The position numbers and the translations under genes were made by a program. Shown here piece after piece: positions 54,983 to 63,987 of a stretch of DNA of 64,000 nucleotides (the stretch's first letter is position 1; every line of letters begins with the position of its first letter). Location of the stretch: positions 76,431 to 140,430 of the forward strand of contig NZ_JBHYDX010000011.1 of NCBI RefSeq assembly GCF_051860505.1. The letters run 5' to 3'. Source of the stretch: Pannonibacter sp051860505 (GTDB lineage: Bacteria > Pseudomonadota > Alphaproteobacteria > Rhizobiales > Stappiaceae). The notes beneath the pieces were generated by a model. That model ran no database searches and was not told the DNA's origin. It saw only the letters and a list, made by a program, of their open reading frames with translations.

Positions 54983-55310
54983 TGGCGCACCTCTCCCCCG
55001 CAAGGGTAGGGCTATCGCATATGAAGCCAGACGGTCCTCAAAGCCTATCAGCCCCCCTCCCCCTTGTGGGGAGGGGTGAGGGGTGGGGGGCACGGTGGCC
55101 GTTTGATCGCAAAGTGCGCGAAACACGCCCAGTCAGGAACACAGGTTACCTGGATTGCAGTCTGTCCCCCCCACCCCCAACCCCTCCCCACGAGGGGGAG
55201 GGGAGCGGAGAGGCTCCGACAGGGTTTGGTTTTAGGCGCATTCCCTGACATCGATTATGTGCCAGACTTCATATGCGATAGCCCTGCCCTTGCGGGGGAG
55301 AGGTGCGCCA
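54983..55310. repeat. nested double inverted repeat, 328 bp
   Basis: The outer arms 54983-55026 and 55267-55310 are 44-bp inverted repeats with one mismatch (start TGGCGCACCTCTCCCCCGCA). Inside them the 49-bp arms 55042-55090 and 55167-55215 are inverted copies of a second repeat (start AGCCTATCAGCCCCCC / AGCCTCTCCGCTCCCC), itself a hairpin around CCCCTCCCC-x-GGGGAGGGG. The inner pair recurs at 62504-62683. The whole 683-bp gap 54865-55547 contains no gene. Confidence 0.85.
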
Positions 55311-55380
55311 GTAGACAGAGGGGGGTGGCGGCGTTGCGGCAGGCGATCAGCTTTCCTGCAACACGAGAGGCTGATTACCC

Positions 55381-55427
55381 CCCTCTGCCCCCTGGCGGGG
55401 GCATCTCCCCCTCCAAGGGGCAGAGGG
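55381..55427. repeat. 11-bp stem palindrome with nested hairpin
   Basis: CCCTCTGCCCC (55381-55391) and GGGGCAGAGGG (55417-55427) pair perfectly; the loop contains GGGGGCATCTCCCCC, a second hairpin. It lies 120 bp beyond the 3' end of the class V aminotransferase gene and may be a further repeat family or a structured 3' end. Confidence 0.6.
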
Positions 55428-55547
55428 AGCGGGGGCTTGGTCACGGACAAGACAGGCACCCTGCCCGCAGCGGAAGGTCCTGCGGTGCGGACGGATGAGG
55501 GAGAGGAGCAGCTTGCGCCCTTGCCCTCCTCACGACCACGTGAACCG

Positions 55548-56810
55548 TCAGGCAGCGCTCGAGGCAGCCGCTCTGCCAAGGATGCGCTCGAAGGCGGCGG
55601 TCAGGTGATCGACCTCCTCGAGCTTGTTGTAATGGACCATGGAGACACGAACCATGCCGCCCTCCCCGGTCTCGCCAAGAAATTCGGCAAGGCGGCGGGA
55701 ATGAAAATCGCCGTGGCGGATGGCAACTTTCTCGTGGTCCATGGCGCGGCAGACATCGCCGGAATCGCGACCGTCGAAGCGGAAGGCAATGGTCGGAATG
55801 CGGGTGCCGTCGGCATTGGAGCGCTTGCCGATGATGCGGCAGTCGTTGCGCGCGCCGAGCCAGACGAGAAGCCGGTCGGTGAGCGCATTCTCCTGGGCCG
55901 TGATGGCGGCGAAGGCAGCGGTGATCAGGCTGCGCGTGTCGCCGCTGCCACCGGCGCGGCGGCCGATCTCGCTGAGGTAATCGACGATGCCGCAGACCGA
56001 ATAGGCGTGTTCATAGCAGGCGTTGCCCGGCTCCAGCTTTGCCGGCACTTTGTCCCTGGCGTAGAAGTAGTGGTAGAGCGTGTCGAGCCCTTCGAGCAGC
56101 TCGTAGCGGCCATACATCATCGCGTAATGCGGGCCGTAGGTCTTGTAGAGGCTGAAGACGTAGTAGTCGGCGTCGCAGGCCTGCACGTCGACCAGCCGGT
56201 GCGGCGCATAGGCAACCGCGTCGACGCAGAGCAGCGCGCCACGGGCGTGGACGAAATCGGCGATCTCGCGCACCGGATTGATATGGCCGAGGATGTTGGA
56301 CACGTGGGTGACGCAGACCAGCTTCGTGCGCGCGCTCATCAAGGGCGCAAGATCGGCGAGATCCAGCGTGAACGTGTCCCTGTTGAGCGGCCAGAAGCGC
56401 ACGACGACGCCGGCCGCCTGCAGCCGGTCCCAGGGGCCGATGTTGGATTCGTGATCGCTGACGGTGACGATGATCTCGTCGCCGGGCTGGAGCTGGCCCT
56501 GCATTGCCCTGGCAAGGTTCTGCAGCAATTGCGTGGTAGACGCGCCGAAGACGATCTCCTCCGGCCGGCGGGCGTTGACCAGGTGCATCGCCGCCGTACG
56601 CGCTTCCAGCATGGCAGAAGCCGCAGCCAGCGAGACCTCGTAGGTGCCGCCGATCTGGACGTTCTTCTCGGTCAGGAAGGTGTTGATCCGCGCCAGCGCC
56701 GGCGCGCAGATCTGCGAACCGCCGGCATTGTCGAAGAAGGTCCAGCCGCGCGACAGGCCGGGGAACTGGCTGCGGACATGATCCACGTCCAAGGCGAGCG
56801 ATGAGGGCAT
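55548..56810 (-). CDS. cysteine-desulfurase-like class V aminotransferase
   Basis: A 420-residue PLP protein of the cysteine desulfurase-like group (TIGR01976-like). The Schiff-base Lys is K223 (SLYKTYGPH), the Asp D197 (CVDAVAYAPH), the ring-stacking His H120 (VSDHESN). It lacks the flexible Cys-containing loop of IscS/SufS, so true sulfur transfer is doubtful. It stands alone, divergent from the Ugp-type transporter; a role in degrading an amino-containing substrate is possible. Confidence 0.88.
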   Translation of the reverse strand: MPSSLALDVDHVRSQFPGLSRGWTFFDNAGGSQICAPALARINTFLTEKNVQIGGTYEVSLAAASAMLEARTAAMHLVNARRPEEIVFGASTTQLLQNLARAMQGQLQPGDEIIVTVSDHESNIGPWDRLQAAGVVVRFWPLNRDTFTLDLADLAPLMSARTKLVCVTHVSNILGHINPVREIADFVHARGALLCVDAVAYAPHRLVDVQACDADYYVFSLYKTYGPHYAMMYGRYELLEGLDTLYHYFYARDKVPAKLEPGNACYEHAYSVCGIVDYLSEIGRRAGGSGDTRSLITAAFAAITAQENALTDRLLVWLGARNDCRIIGKRSNADGTRIPTIAFRFDGRDSGDVCRAMDHEKVAIRHGDFHSRRLAEFLGETGEGGMVRVSMVHYNKLEEVDHLTAAFERILGRAAASSAA

Positions 56811-57196
56811 GCAAAATCTCCAGAAGCAGCCGATCCGGACAGGCGGCCTTTGCGATCCCGTGCTGGACCGGATCAGGCCGGCGGATTGACACGTTCAGGC
56901 AGACAAACATGAGAACCACCGGCACGCAAGCACCGGAGCATTTCCATCAAGACGGCCTCTCGGGACCCGCGTCTAACGTTGCGGGAAGCGTGCAACCCAA
57001 CCTCCCGCGGAACGTGAAAGCTGCGTCAGACCAAGGGGTTCGAAGGCCGTCAGGTGACGTTCCATGTGACTGGAGCGACTGAAAACAGCAGATTTCCCGC
57101 CCGCGCCGCCTTCATCGTTTCGCAACAATCGCGATGCACGCCCGTCATTGAAGCCCCGTATGAAAGCCCCGCGTCTGAACGCGGAGAAGCGGGGCC
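56811..57196. other. intergenic, divergent promoter region, no gene seen
   Basis: 386 bp between the class V aminotransferase and the transporter ATPase. TTGACA occurs at 56886-56891 on the plus strand but no good -10 follows at the right distance. No repeat, small gene with a ribosome binding site, or RNA was recognised. Confidence 0.4.
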
Positions 57197-58357
57197 ATGG
57201 CCGGGATCGTTGTCGAGAATGTTACGAAGTCCTTCGGGGACACGAAAGTTCTGCGCGGGGTGTCCTTGAGCGTCGCCGAGGGGGAATTCGTCTCGCTGGT
57301 CGGCCCGTCGGGCTGCGGCAAGACCACCCTGATGCGGATCATCGCCGGACTTGAAAGCGTCACGTCAGGCGAGGTCGCCATCAGCGGACGTCAGGTGACC
57401 CGTCTGCGCGCGGCCGACCGCGACGTGGCGATGGTGTTCCAGAATTACGCGCTTTATCCGCATCTGACCGTGCGCCAGAACATGGCCGTTCCGCTGGTGA
57501 TGCGCCGCCTGACCACGGCGGAGCGCCTGCCCTTTGCCGGCTACATCCTGCCCTCAGCCAAGGCCAAGCGGGCAGACATCCAGACTGATGTTACCCATGC
57601 CGCCGAGCTTCTCGCCATCGACGGATTGATGGACCGCAAGCCGGCGCAGCTCTCCGGCGGCCAGCGCCAGCGCGTCGCCCTCGGCCGCGCCATCGTGCGC
57701 AAGCCGAGCGCCTTCCTGATGGACGAGCCCCTGTCCAACCTCGACGCGGCGCTGCGCGTGACCACAAGGACCGAGATCGTCGCGCTGCACCGCCGCGTCG
57801 GCGCCTCGACGGTCTATGTCACCCATGATCAGTCCGAAGCCATGACCATGTCGGACCGCATCGCGGTGATGATGCAGGGCGAGCTGCTGCAGGTGGCCAC
57901 GCCGGAAGAAATTTACGCGAATCCGGTTGATCTTCGCGTCGCGCGTTTTATCGGCTCGCCGGCGATCAACCAGATTTCAGCTGACGTGACCGCATCCGGC
58001 GTTGTCGAGGTGCAGGGCCAGCCGGTCGGGCTGGTGTCGCCAGCGCGCGGGCCCGTCGTCCTCACCATCCGTCCGGAAGACCTGACGCTTGGGTCGCAGG
58101 GGCTGGCCGGAACCGTCGAACATGTTGAATTCCTGGGTGAAAGCGTCCTGCTGCATGCAAGGCTTGACGCCGGCGAGCTGGTGATCGCCCGCGTCGCGCC
58201 GTCGGACCGAGCGCATCTCGGCCTCGGCCAGCCTGTGCGGCTGGCACTGCGACTGGACCGGGCGATGCTGTTTGCCACCAGCAACGAGCGCCTCGCCTGC
58301 GCGCCCTCGGACGACGTCGCCAGCACGCCGGTTAACCGGGAGGCAGTGAATGGCTGA
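57197..58357 (+). CDS. ABC transporter ATPase (UgpC/MsmX-like)
   Basis: A 386-residue ATPase of the carbohydrate/glycerol-3-phosphate uptake class. Walker A GPSGCGKTT (36-44), signature LSGGQRQR near 155, Walker B AFLMDEPLSNLD; C-terminal TOBE domain from about 240. An unusual stretch (RRLTTAERLPFAGYILPSAK) extends the helical domain, where most homologues are shorter. It starts a four-gene uptake operon and overlaps the first permease by 8 bp. Confidence 0.92.
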   Translation: MAGIVVENVTKSFGDTKVLRGVSLSVAEGEFVSLVGPSGCGKTTLMRIIAGLESVTSGEVAISGRQVTRLRAADRDVAMVFQNYALYPHLTVRQNMAVPLVMRRLTTAERLPFAGYILPSAKAKRADIQTDVTHAAELLAIDGLMDRKPAQLSGGQRQRVALGRAIVRKPSAFLMDEPLSNLDAALRVTTRTEIVALHRRVGASTVYVTHDQSEAMTMSDRIAVMMQGELLQVATPEEIYANPVDLRVARFIGSPAINQISADVTASGVVEVQGQPVGLVSPARGPVVLTIRPEDLTLGSQGLAGTVEHVEFLGESVLLHARLDAGELVIARVAPSDRAHLGLGQPVRLALRLDRAMLFATSNERLACAPSDDVASTPVNREAVNG

Positions 58358-59291
58358 CGTTGCCCTGACCTCCGGTCCGGCCGTGCCGCGCAAGGGTGTT
58401 GCCGCGCGGCAGACGCGCGGCTTCGGCACCATCCTCGTCGCCTGGATGCTGATGCTGCCAGCCATCGTCACTTATGTGCTGATGATCCTGTTGCCGCTCG
58501 TCGCCGTGCTCGCCATGGCTTTCACAGATTACGAGTTCGGCGCACAAGGCTTCCGCTTCATCGGTCTCGACAATTTCGCCGAGATGCTGGGCGACCGGAC
58601 CTTCGGCGCCTCGATCCGCAACACACTCGTCTATTCGCTGTTCGTGGTGCCGCTGTCGATCGGCATCGCACTGCTGCTGGCCGTGCTGATCGAGGCCGGC
58701 GCGCGCGGCCGCGCCTTCTTCCGGGCCGTGTTCTTCCTGCCGGTCGTATCGCTGACCGTGGCCATGGCCACGGCCTGGCAGTACCTGCTGCATCCCTCCA
58801 TCGGACCGCTGAACGCGGTGCTGCGTGATCTCGGCCTTGGCACGCCCAACTGGCTGGGCGCGTCCGAATGGGTGCTGGTATCGCTGGGCTTCATCGGCGT
58901 CTGGGAAAACGTCGGCTTCAACCTGGTGCTGTTCCTGGCCGGACTGACCGCGATCCCGCGCGATCTCTATGCAGCCGCGGAAATCGACGGCGTGCGCAGC
59001 GGCTGGTCGAAGTTCTGGCTGGTGACCTGGCCGATGCTGGGGCCGACGCTGCTGTTCGTTGTCATCATCACCATGACCCGGTCGATCCGCGTGTTCGACA
59101 CCGTGCAGACCCTGACCCAGGGCGGACCGAACAACGCCTCCGAGGTGCTGCTGCGCACGATCTATCAGGAAGCCTTCCACTATTTCCGCTTCGGCTATTC
59201 GGCCGCCGTGACGCTGGTGTTCCTCGCCATCGTGCTGGCGCTGATGCTGGTCCAGACGCGGCTCATCGACCGGCGGGTGCATTATGGCTGA
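58350..59291 (+). CDS. ABC transporter permease (UgpA/MalF-like)
   Basis: A 313-residue permease with six TM helices and the EAA docking loop YAAAEIDGVRSGWSKFWLVT, followed by TWPMLGPTLLFVVIITM. The N-terminal 30 residues are cytoplasmic. Overlaps the ATPase gene by 8 bp and the next permease by 8 bp. It forms the channel with the UgpE-like protein. Confidence 0.93.
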   Translation: MADVALTSGPAVPRKGVAARQTRGFGTILVAWMLMLPAIVTYVLMILLPLVAVLAMAFTDYEFGAQGFRFIGLDNFAEMLGDRTFGASIRNTLVYSLFVVPLSIGIALLLAVLIEAGARGRAFFRAVFFLPVVSLTVAMATAWQYLLHPSIGPLNAVLRDLGLGTPNWLGASEWVLVSLGFIGVWENVGFNLVLFLAGLTAIPRDLYAAAEIDGVRSGWSKFWLVTWPMLGPTLLFVVIITMTRSIRVFDTVQTLTQGGPNNASEVLLRTIYQEAFHYFRFGYSAAVTLVFLAIVLALMLVQTRLIDRRVHYG

Positions 59292-60129
59292 TCCGAACGC
59301 AACCCGGTCCCTGACCGCCGACCTGCCGCGCCTGTTGCTGCTGGGCCTTGCCGCCTTCATCGCGCTGGCGCCCTATCTCTGGATGATCTCGGTGTCGATG
59401 AAGCCGCAGAGCGAGGTCTTTGCCGCCTCGCTGGATCTCATCCCGAACGAACTGGCCTTGATCGAGAACTACGGCAAGGTGCTGGAGCGGGTGCCGGTGG
59501 GCACCTACAACCTCAACGGCCTGATCGTCTGCTTCGGCATCCTGGTGTTCCAGATCCTGTTTGCCGTGCCGGCCGCCTATGCGCTCGCAAAGCTGAACTT
59601 TCCCGGCCGCGACATTGTCTTCGGCTTCGTCATGCTGGGCCTGCTTGTGCCTTACCAGACGACGGCGCTGCCGCTCTACATCGGCTTTGCCACCACGGGC
59701 CTTCTTGACACCTACACCGCGCTGATTGCCCCGTTTGTCTGTTCGGTGTTTGCGATCTTCCTGTTCCGCCAGTTCTTCCGCGCGCTGCCCGATGACCTGA
59801 TCAATGCCGCGCGGATCGACGGCATGGGCGAGTTCTCCATCGTCTGGCGTGTGATCCTGCCCAACGCCTGGCCGGCCGCCACCGCCTTTGCAATCTTCTC
59901 CGTGGTGGCGCACTGGAACGACCTGTTCTGGCCGTTGGTGGTGGTGCAGAAGGGCGACCTCTACACCCCGGCCATGGGCATCCTCGCCTTCCGCAGTGTC
60001 GAGGCCGGCGAGGACTATGGCGCGCTGATGGCCGCCGCCCTGCTCGTCACCGCCCCGCTCGTCATCGCCTTCCTGTTTGCCCAGCGACGCTTCATCGAGG
60101 GCATCACCATGACCGGTCTCAAAGGCTAG
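59284..60129 (+). CDS. ABC transporter permease (UgpE/MalG-like)
   Basis: A 281-residue partner permease with six TM helices, the MalG-class start (LAPYLWMISVSMKPQSEVFA) and EAA loop INAARIDGMGEFSIVWRVIL. The C-terminal end is QRRFIEGITMTGLKG, typical of this class. Translation is coupled to the upstream permease. Confidence 0.93.
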   Translation: MADPNATRSLTADLPRLLLLGLAAFIALAPYLWMISVSMKPQSEVFAASLDLIPNELALIENYGKVLERVPVGTYNLNGLIVCFGILVFQILFAVPAAYALAKLNFPGRDIVFGFVMLGLLVPYQTTALPLYIGFATTGLLDTYTALIAPFVCSVFAIFLFRQFFRALPDDLINAARIDGMGEFSIVWRVILPNAWPAATAFAIFSVVAHWNDLFWPLVVVQKGDLYTPAMGILAFRSVEAGEDYGALMAAALLVTAPLVIAFLFAQRRFIEGITMTGLKG

Positions 60130-60157
60130 GCCGGTCCTTTTCCCAAGGACGTGAACC

Positions 60158-61450
60158 ATGAGCATCGAGATGAACATCACGCGCCGTCACACACTCGCCC
60201 TCCTGGGCGGTGCGTCCGCAGGCCTTTTCATGCCGGCCATCGCCCGTGCCAATGTCACGGAAATCTCCGCGCATTACTCCATGCCGGCGATCTTCCAGCC
60301 GGCACAGGACGCGGTTCTCGCCGCCTTCTCGGCCAAGCACCCGGAAGTGAAGGTCACCTACGTCAACCCGACGCCGACCTATGAAGACGGCGCCCAGCTC
60401 TTGCTGCGCAACGCCACCACCGGCAACATGCCGGACGTGTCGTTCCAGGGCCTGAACCGTCTGCGCATGTTCGCCGAGCGCGGCATTGCCGTTGATCTCG
60501 CCCCGATGCTGGCCCAGCTGGGTGATCCGGCCGAATTCGGCTATTCCAAGCCGATCCTCGGCCTCGGCTTCCATGGCGGCATGCAGTGTGGTCTGGCCTT
60601 CGCCACCTCGAACCCGATCAGCTATTACAATGCCGACCTGTTCAAGAAGGCCGGTCTCAACCCGGACGCCTTCCCGACCTCCTGGGACGGCGTGATCGAG
60701 AACGCCCAGAAGATCCGCGCCCTTGGCAATGGCGTTGACGGCATGTTCTTCCGCTGGCCGGGCGATGACTGGATGTTCTCTGCCCTGCTCTACGGCCATG
60801 GCGGCCGCATGCTGAACGAAGCAGAAACCGAAGTCGCCTTCAACGGCGCCGAAGGCCTCGCCGCCCTGACCCTGCTCGACCGCTTCGTCAAGGAAGGCGG
60901 CATGCCGAACTATGCCGGCACCGCAGATCTGCAGGCCTTTGCTGCCGGCCAGCTGGGCATGATGTTCCGCACCACCGCCCAGGTCCGCTCGGTCGCCAAC
61001 TCGATCGGCACCAACTTCGAGCTGCGCACCACCACCCTGCCGATCATCGACCCTGTCAAGGGCCGTCTGCCGACCGGTGGCGCCGGCGCCATGATCACCA
61101 CCAAGGATGCCGCAAGACAAGAAGCAGCCTTCAAGTTCATCAAGTTCGCCACCTCGGCCGAGGGCACCGCACTGATGGCCATGAACACCGGCTACGTGCC
61201 GTGCAACCAGATCGCCATCGATGATCCGCAGTATCTGGGTGAGTTCTATGCCCAGAACCCGCTGTTCCAGGCCGCGACCAAGCAGGTCCACCTGATGCAG
61301 CCGTGGTACGCCTTCCCGGGCCAGAACTCGGTGCGCGTAACCCAGGTGATGGTCGACAACCTTGCCCGCATCGTCGAGCAGAAGGCAACGCCGGAAGTCG
61401 TGCTCGCCGACATGGCGACGGAAGTCGCGAAGCTGATCCCGCGCAAGTAA
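60158..61450 (+). CDS. extracellular solute-binding protein (UgpB-like)
   Basis: A 430-residue family 1 binding protein. The N-terminus has a twin-arginine-like TRRHTLALLGG segment and a cleavage site after AIARA (about 31), so export may be by Tat. The mature part has MPDVSFQGLNRLRMFAERG and GFHGGMQCGLAFATSNPISY. UgpB binds glycerol-3-phosphate and glycerophosphodiesters; the present family membership does not fix the ligand. AAGGA lies 7 nt before ATG. Confidence 0.9.
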   Translation: MSIEMNITRRHTLALLGGASAGLFMPAIARANVTEISAHYSMPAIFQPAQDAVLAAFSAKHPEVKVTYVNPTPTYEDGAQLLLRNATTGNMPDVSFQGLNRLRMFAERGIAVDLAPMLAQLGDPAEFGYSKPILGLGFHGGMQCGLAFATSNPISYYNADLFKKAGLNPDAFPTSWDGVIENAQKIRALGNGVDGMFFRWPGDDWMFSALLYGHGGRMLNEAETEVAFNGAEGLAALTLLDRFVKEGGMPNYAGTADLQAFAAGQLGMMFRTTAQVRSVANSIGTNFELRTTTLPIIDPVKGRLPTGGAGAMITTKDAARQEAAFKFIKFATSAEGTALMAMNTGYVPCNQIAIDDPQYLGEFYAQNPLFQAATKQVHLMQPWYAFPGQNSVRVTQVMVDNLARIVEQKATPEVVLADMATEVAKLIPRK

Positions 61451-61569
61451 TCAAGACCAGATGCAGCGCGGCGACCCGTCGCGCTGCATCCGCGCCGCCT
61501 ATGCAGCCCACACCTTGAACCCCATCGTCTTCCCCTCTAACACCAAAAAAGACTACGCAAGAGGATCTC

Positions 61570-62415
61570 ATGACCATTCGCATCGCCCAGATTTCCGACA
61601 CGCATCTGTCGCCGGAAAAGCCGTTCTTCCGGGAGAATTTCGACAAGATCGCGGAAAGCCTGCGCGACACTCGCCCTGACATCGTCATCAACACCGGTGA
61701 TCTGGCGCTGGATGGTGCCGACCACGAGGCGGATCTTCTCGATGCCCGCGCCGCCCATGACAGCCTCGGTCTTGAGTGGCATGCCATTCCCGGCAATCAC
61801 GACGTTGGCGATCATCTGGATGTCGCGCGCCGCCAGCCGGTCAATGCCGAACGCCTTGAGCGCTACCGCGCTGTGTTCGGCCCCGACTGCTGGAGCCTCG
61901 ATGTTCCGGGCTGGCGCCTTCTTGGCCTCAATGCCCTGACGCTCGGGCTGGATCTCCTCGGCGCTGCAGACCAGGAGATGCTGGTGCGCGATGCGGTGGC
62001 TGATCTCGGCGGCCGGTCGCTGGCGATCTTCCTGCACAAGCCGCTGATGGACGAAACCTACGAGGAAGACCTCACCAGCAACCGGTTCACCACCAGGGGA
62101 CCGCGCCAGAAGCTGCTGGCCGCGCTCGGCGGTGTGACCCCGGCGATGATCGCCTGCGGTCACGTGCACCAGTACCGTGACACGACCGTGGCGGGAACGC
62201 GCCACATCTGGGCACCGGCCACCTCCTTCATGATTGGCGATCCCTGGCAGCCGGGATATGGCGTCAAGGCGGTCGGCTATGTCGAACACGCCTTCGAGGC
62301 CGATGGCAGCTTCACCCATCGCCTCGTCGGCGTGCGCGGTCTGGTGCACCACGACCTTGCCAACCATCCGGACGCCTATGGCGACGTCCGCGCCTGGGGA
62401 CCGGGCAACGCCTGA
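61570..62415 (+). CDS. metallophosphoesterase (GpdQ-like phosphodiesterase)
   Basis: A 281-residue binuclear metallophosphoesterase. Blocks in order are QISDTHLS (D10, H12), NTGDLALDG, IPGNHDVGD, and CGHVHQYRD. The cap and length fit the GpdQ/3',5'-cyclic-nucleotide and glycerophosphodiester phosphodiesterases. AGAGG precedes ATG. It is the fifth gene of the uptake operon (119-bp gap with a GC-rich tail), which supports a phosphodiester substrate. No signal peptide, so hydrolysis would be cytoplasmic after import. Confidence 0.85.
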   Translation: MTIRIAQISDTHLSPEKPFFRENFDKIAESLRDTRPDIVINTGDLALDGADHEADLLDARAAHDSLGLEWHAIPGNHDVGDHLDVARRQPVNAERLERYRAVFGPDCWSLDVPGWRLLGLNALTLGLDLLGAADQEMLVRDAVADLGGRSLAIFLHKPLMDETYEEDLTSNRFTTRGPRQKLLAALGGVTPAMIACGHVHQYRDTTVAGTRHIWAPATSFMIGDPWQPGYGVKAVGYVEHAFEADGSFTHRLVGVRGLVHHDLANHPDAYGDVRAWGPGNA

Positions 62416-62503
62416 GGGCGTGGGTCTGCAGACTGCTGTGTGCTGATGAGGCCGTTTCCTGATCCGAAATCCCGGGGGCCACATTCAGGTCTGATGGAAC
62501 TGA

Positions 62504-62683
62504 AGCCTCTCCGCGCCCCTCCCCCTCGTGGGGAGGGGTAAGGGGTGGGGGGATCCACGGCAGGGCGCCAGACCATACCCCCGGTGAGGTTCCACAGGGA
62601 AAGGCGTTAAATGTTCCCGGGTGCTCAGTCTGCGCCCCCCACCCCCGACCCCTCCCCACGAGGGGGAGGGGAGCTGAGAGGCT
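62504..62683. repeat. inverted pair of 49-bp repeats (same family as 55042/55167)
   Basis: The left arm 62504-62552 begins AGCCTCTCCGCGCCCC; the right arm 62635-62683 is its inverted copy and ends AGCTGAGAGGCT. The arms match at most positions, with an 82-bp unrelated spacer. It occupies much of the 432 bp between the phosphoesterase and prmB; the remainder shows no gene. Confidence 0.85.
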
Positions 62684-62847
62684 GTGCTCTCCTGAATCAG
62701 AAGTGATGGCGGCGGCGGATATCCGCCAGGATTGCCCCCCAAATTAGCCACCCTTGCCCTTGCATTCTGCGGCGAGTTGCACAACAACTCGCGCCGGTTC
62801 CGGACGGCCGTCTCAAGGCGCGTCCGGGCGCTGAGAGGATGACCGAG

Positions 62848-63807
62848 ATGCCGACCGCCGCCCACACATCTGTCCCTGGCCTTGCCATCGACCTGCGCCG
62901 TGATGTCCAGGACATGGTCACCCTCAAGGACGTGCTGCGTCTGGCCGTCAGCGCCTTCGAGAGCGCAGACCTCTATTTCGGCCATGGCTCGTCCACGGCG
63001 CTGGATGAGGCGGTCTTCATCATCCTGGAGACGCTGCGCCTCCCCGTCGACGACTTCAACACCTGGGCCGATGCCCGGCTCAGCGGTCATGAAAAGACGT
63101 TGCTCGGCGAGCGGCTGGCGCTGCGCATCGAGAAGCGGGTGCCGGCGGCTTATATCACCGGGCGCAGCTACCTGTTCGGCGTGCCGTTCAAGTCGGATGC
63201 CCGTGCGCTGGTGCCGCGCTCCTATATCGCCGAACTGCTGCGCTCGTCGCTGTTCGACGGATCGGATCCGGACGTGAACCTGATCCGCGATCCTTATGAG
63301 GTCACTTCGGTTCTCGATCTTTGCACGGGCGGCGGATCCCTGGCGATCTTCGCCGCCTATGCCTTCCCCAATGCCAGGGTGGATGCGGTCGACCTGTCGC
63401 CGGAGGCGCTCAGCCTTGCGGCCGAGAATGTTGCCGAGCACGGCCTGGAAGACCGCATAGATCTGCTGCAGGGCAACCTGTTCGAGCCGGTGAAGGGCCG
63501 CACCTACGACCTCATCATCACCAACCCGCCCTATGTCCACCCGGACGTGATGGACGTGCTGCCGGACGAATTCCGCCACGAGCCGGAAATGGCGCTGCAC
63601 GGCGGCCATGACGGGCTGGATCTGGTGCGCGAGATCCTGAACAGCTACCGCGCCCACATGAACGAGGGCGGCGGCATCCTGTGCGAGATCGGCGAGGACC
63701 ACGAGATCCTCGACGCCGATTACCCCGACCTGCCGTTCCTGTGGCTGGCAACGGAAGGCTCCGAGTCAGAAGTGTTCTGGCTGCCGGCGAAGCCGCAGTG
63801 GGGTTAA
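62848..63807 (+). CDS. prmB: 50S ribosomal protein L3 N5-glutamine methyltransferase
   Basis: A 319-residue SAM methyltransferase that modifies a Gln in ribosomal protein uL3. Motif I LDLCTGGGSLAIFA (156-169) and the NPPY active-site motif (226-229) are present. The N-terminal helical domain with YFGHGSSTALDEAVFIIL separates PrmB from PrmC. ATG 62848 lies 9 nt after GAGAGG; an in-frame ATG at 62839 directly abuts it. Confidence 0.92.
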   Translation: MPTAAHTSVPGLAIDLRRDVQDMVTLKDVLRLAVSAFESADLYFGHGSSTALDEAVFIILETLRLPVDDFNTWADARLSGHEKTLLGERLALRIEKRVPAAYITGRSYLFGVPFKSDARALVPRSYIAELLRSSLFDGSDPDVNLIRDPYEVTSVLDLCTGGGSLAIFAAYAFPNARVDAVDLSPEALSLAAENVAEHGLEDRIDLLQGNLFEPVKGRTYDLIITNPPYVHPDVMDVLPDEFRHEPEMALHGGHDGLDLVREILNSYRAHMNEGGGILCEIGEDHEILDADYPDLPFLWLATEGSESEVFWLPAKPQWG

Positions 63808-63831
63808 GGCGAGGTTGGTGATCAACCAAGC

Positions 63832-63987
63832 CCTCGTCGCTCCTGCGCAGGCAGGAGCCCAGTAGCCCCGGTCACAGTTGGTGAGTTCCACGTCCGTTTT
63901 CGACCAAAGAACAGCGCGGACTTTCGCCCGTGCGCTGCATCTGGCCGCCTCGATTACTGGGCTCCTGCCTGCGCAGGAGCGACGAGG
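63832..63987. repeat. perfect 33-bp inverted repeat pair (REPIN-like)
   Basis: CCTCGTCGCTCCTGCGCAGG and the next 13 bases (63832-63864) recur exactly as reverse complement at 63955-63987. Each arm contains the hairpin TCCTGC-GCAG-GCAGGA. The spacer is 90 bp. The window ends in a G-tract just after it; nothing else is seen from 63808 onward. Confidence 0.9.

Noticed and set aside
54983..55432. CRISPR array in the repeat-rich gap
   Set aside because: Repeats are inverted pairs of different families, not regularly spaced direct repeats with unique spacers, and there are no cas genes.
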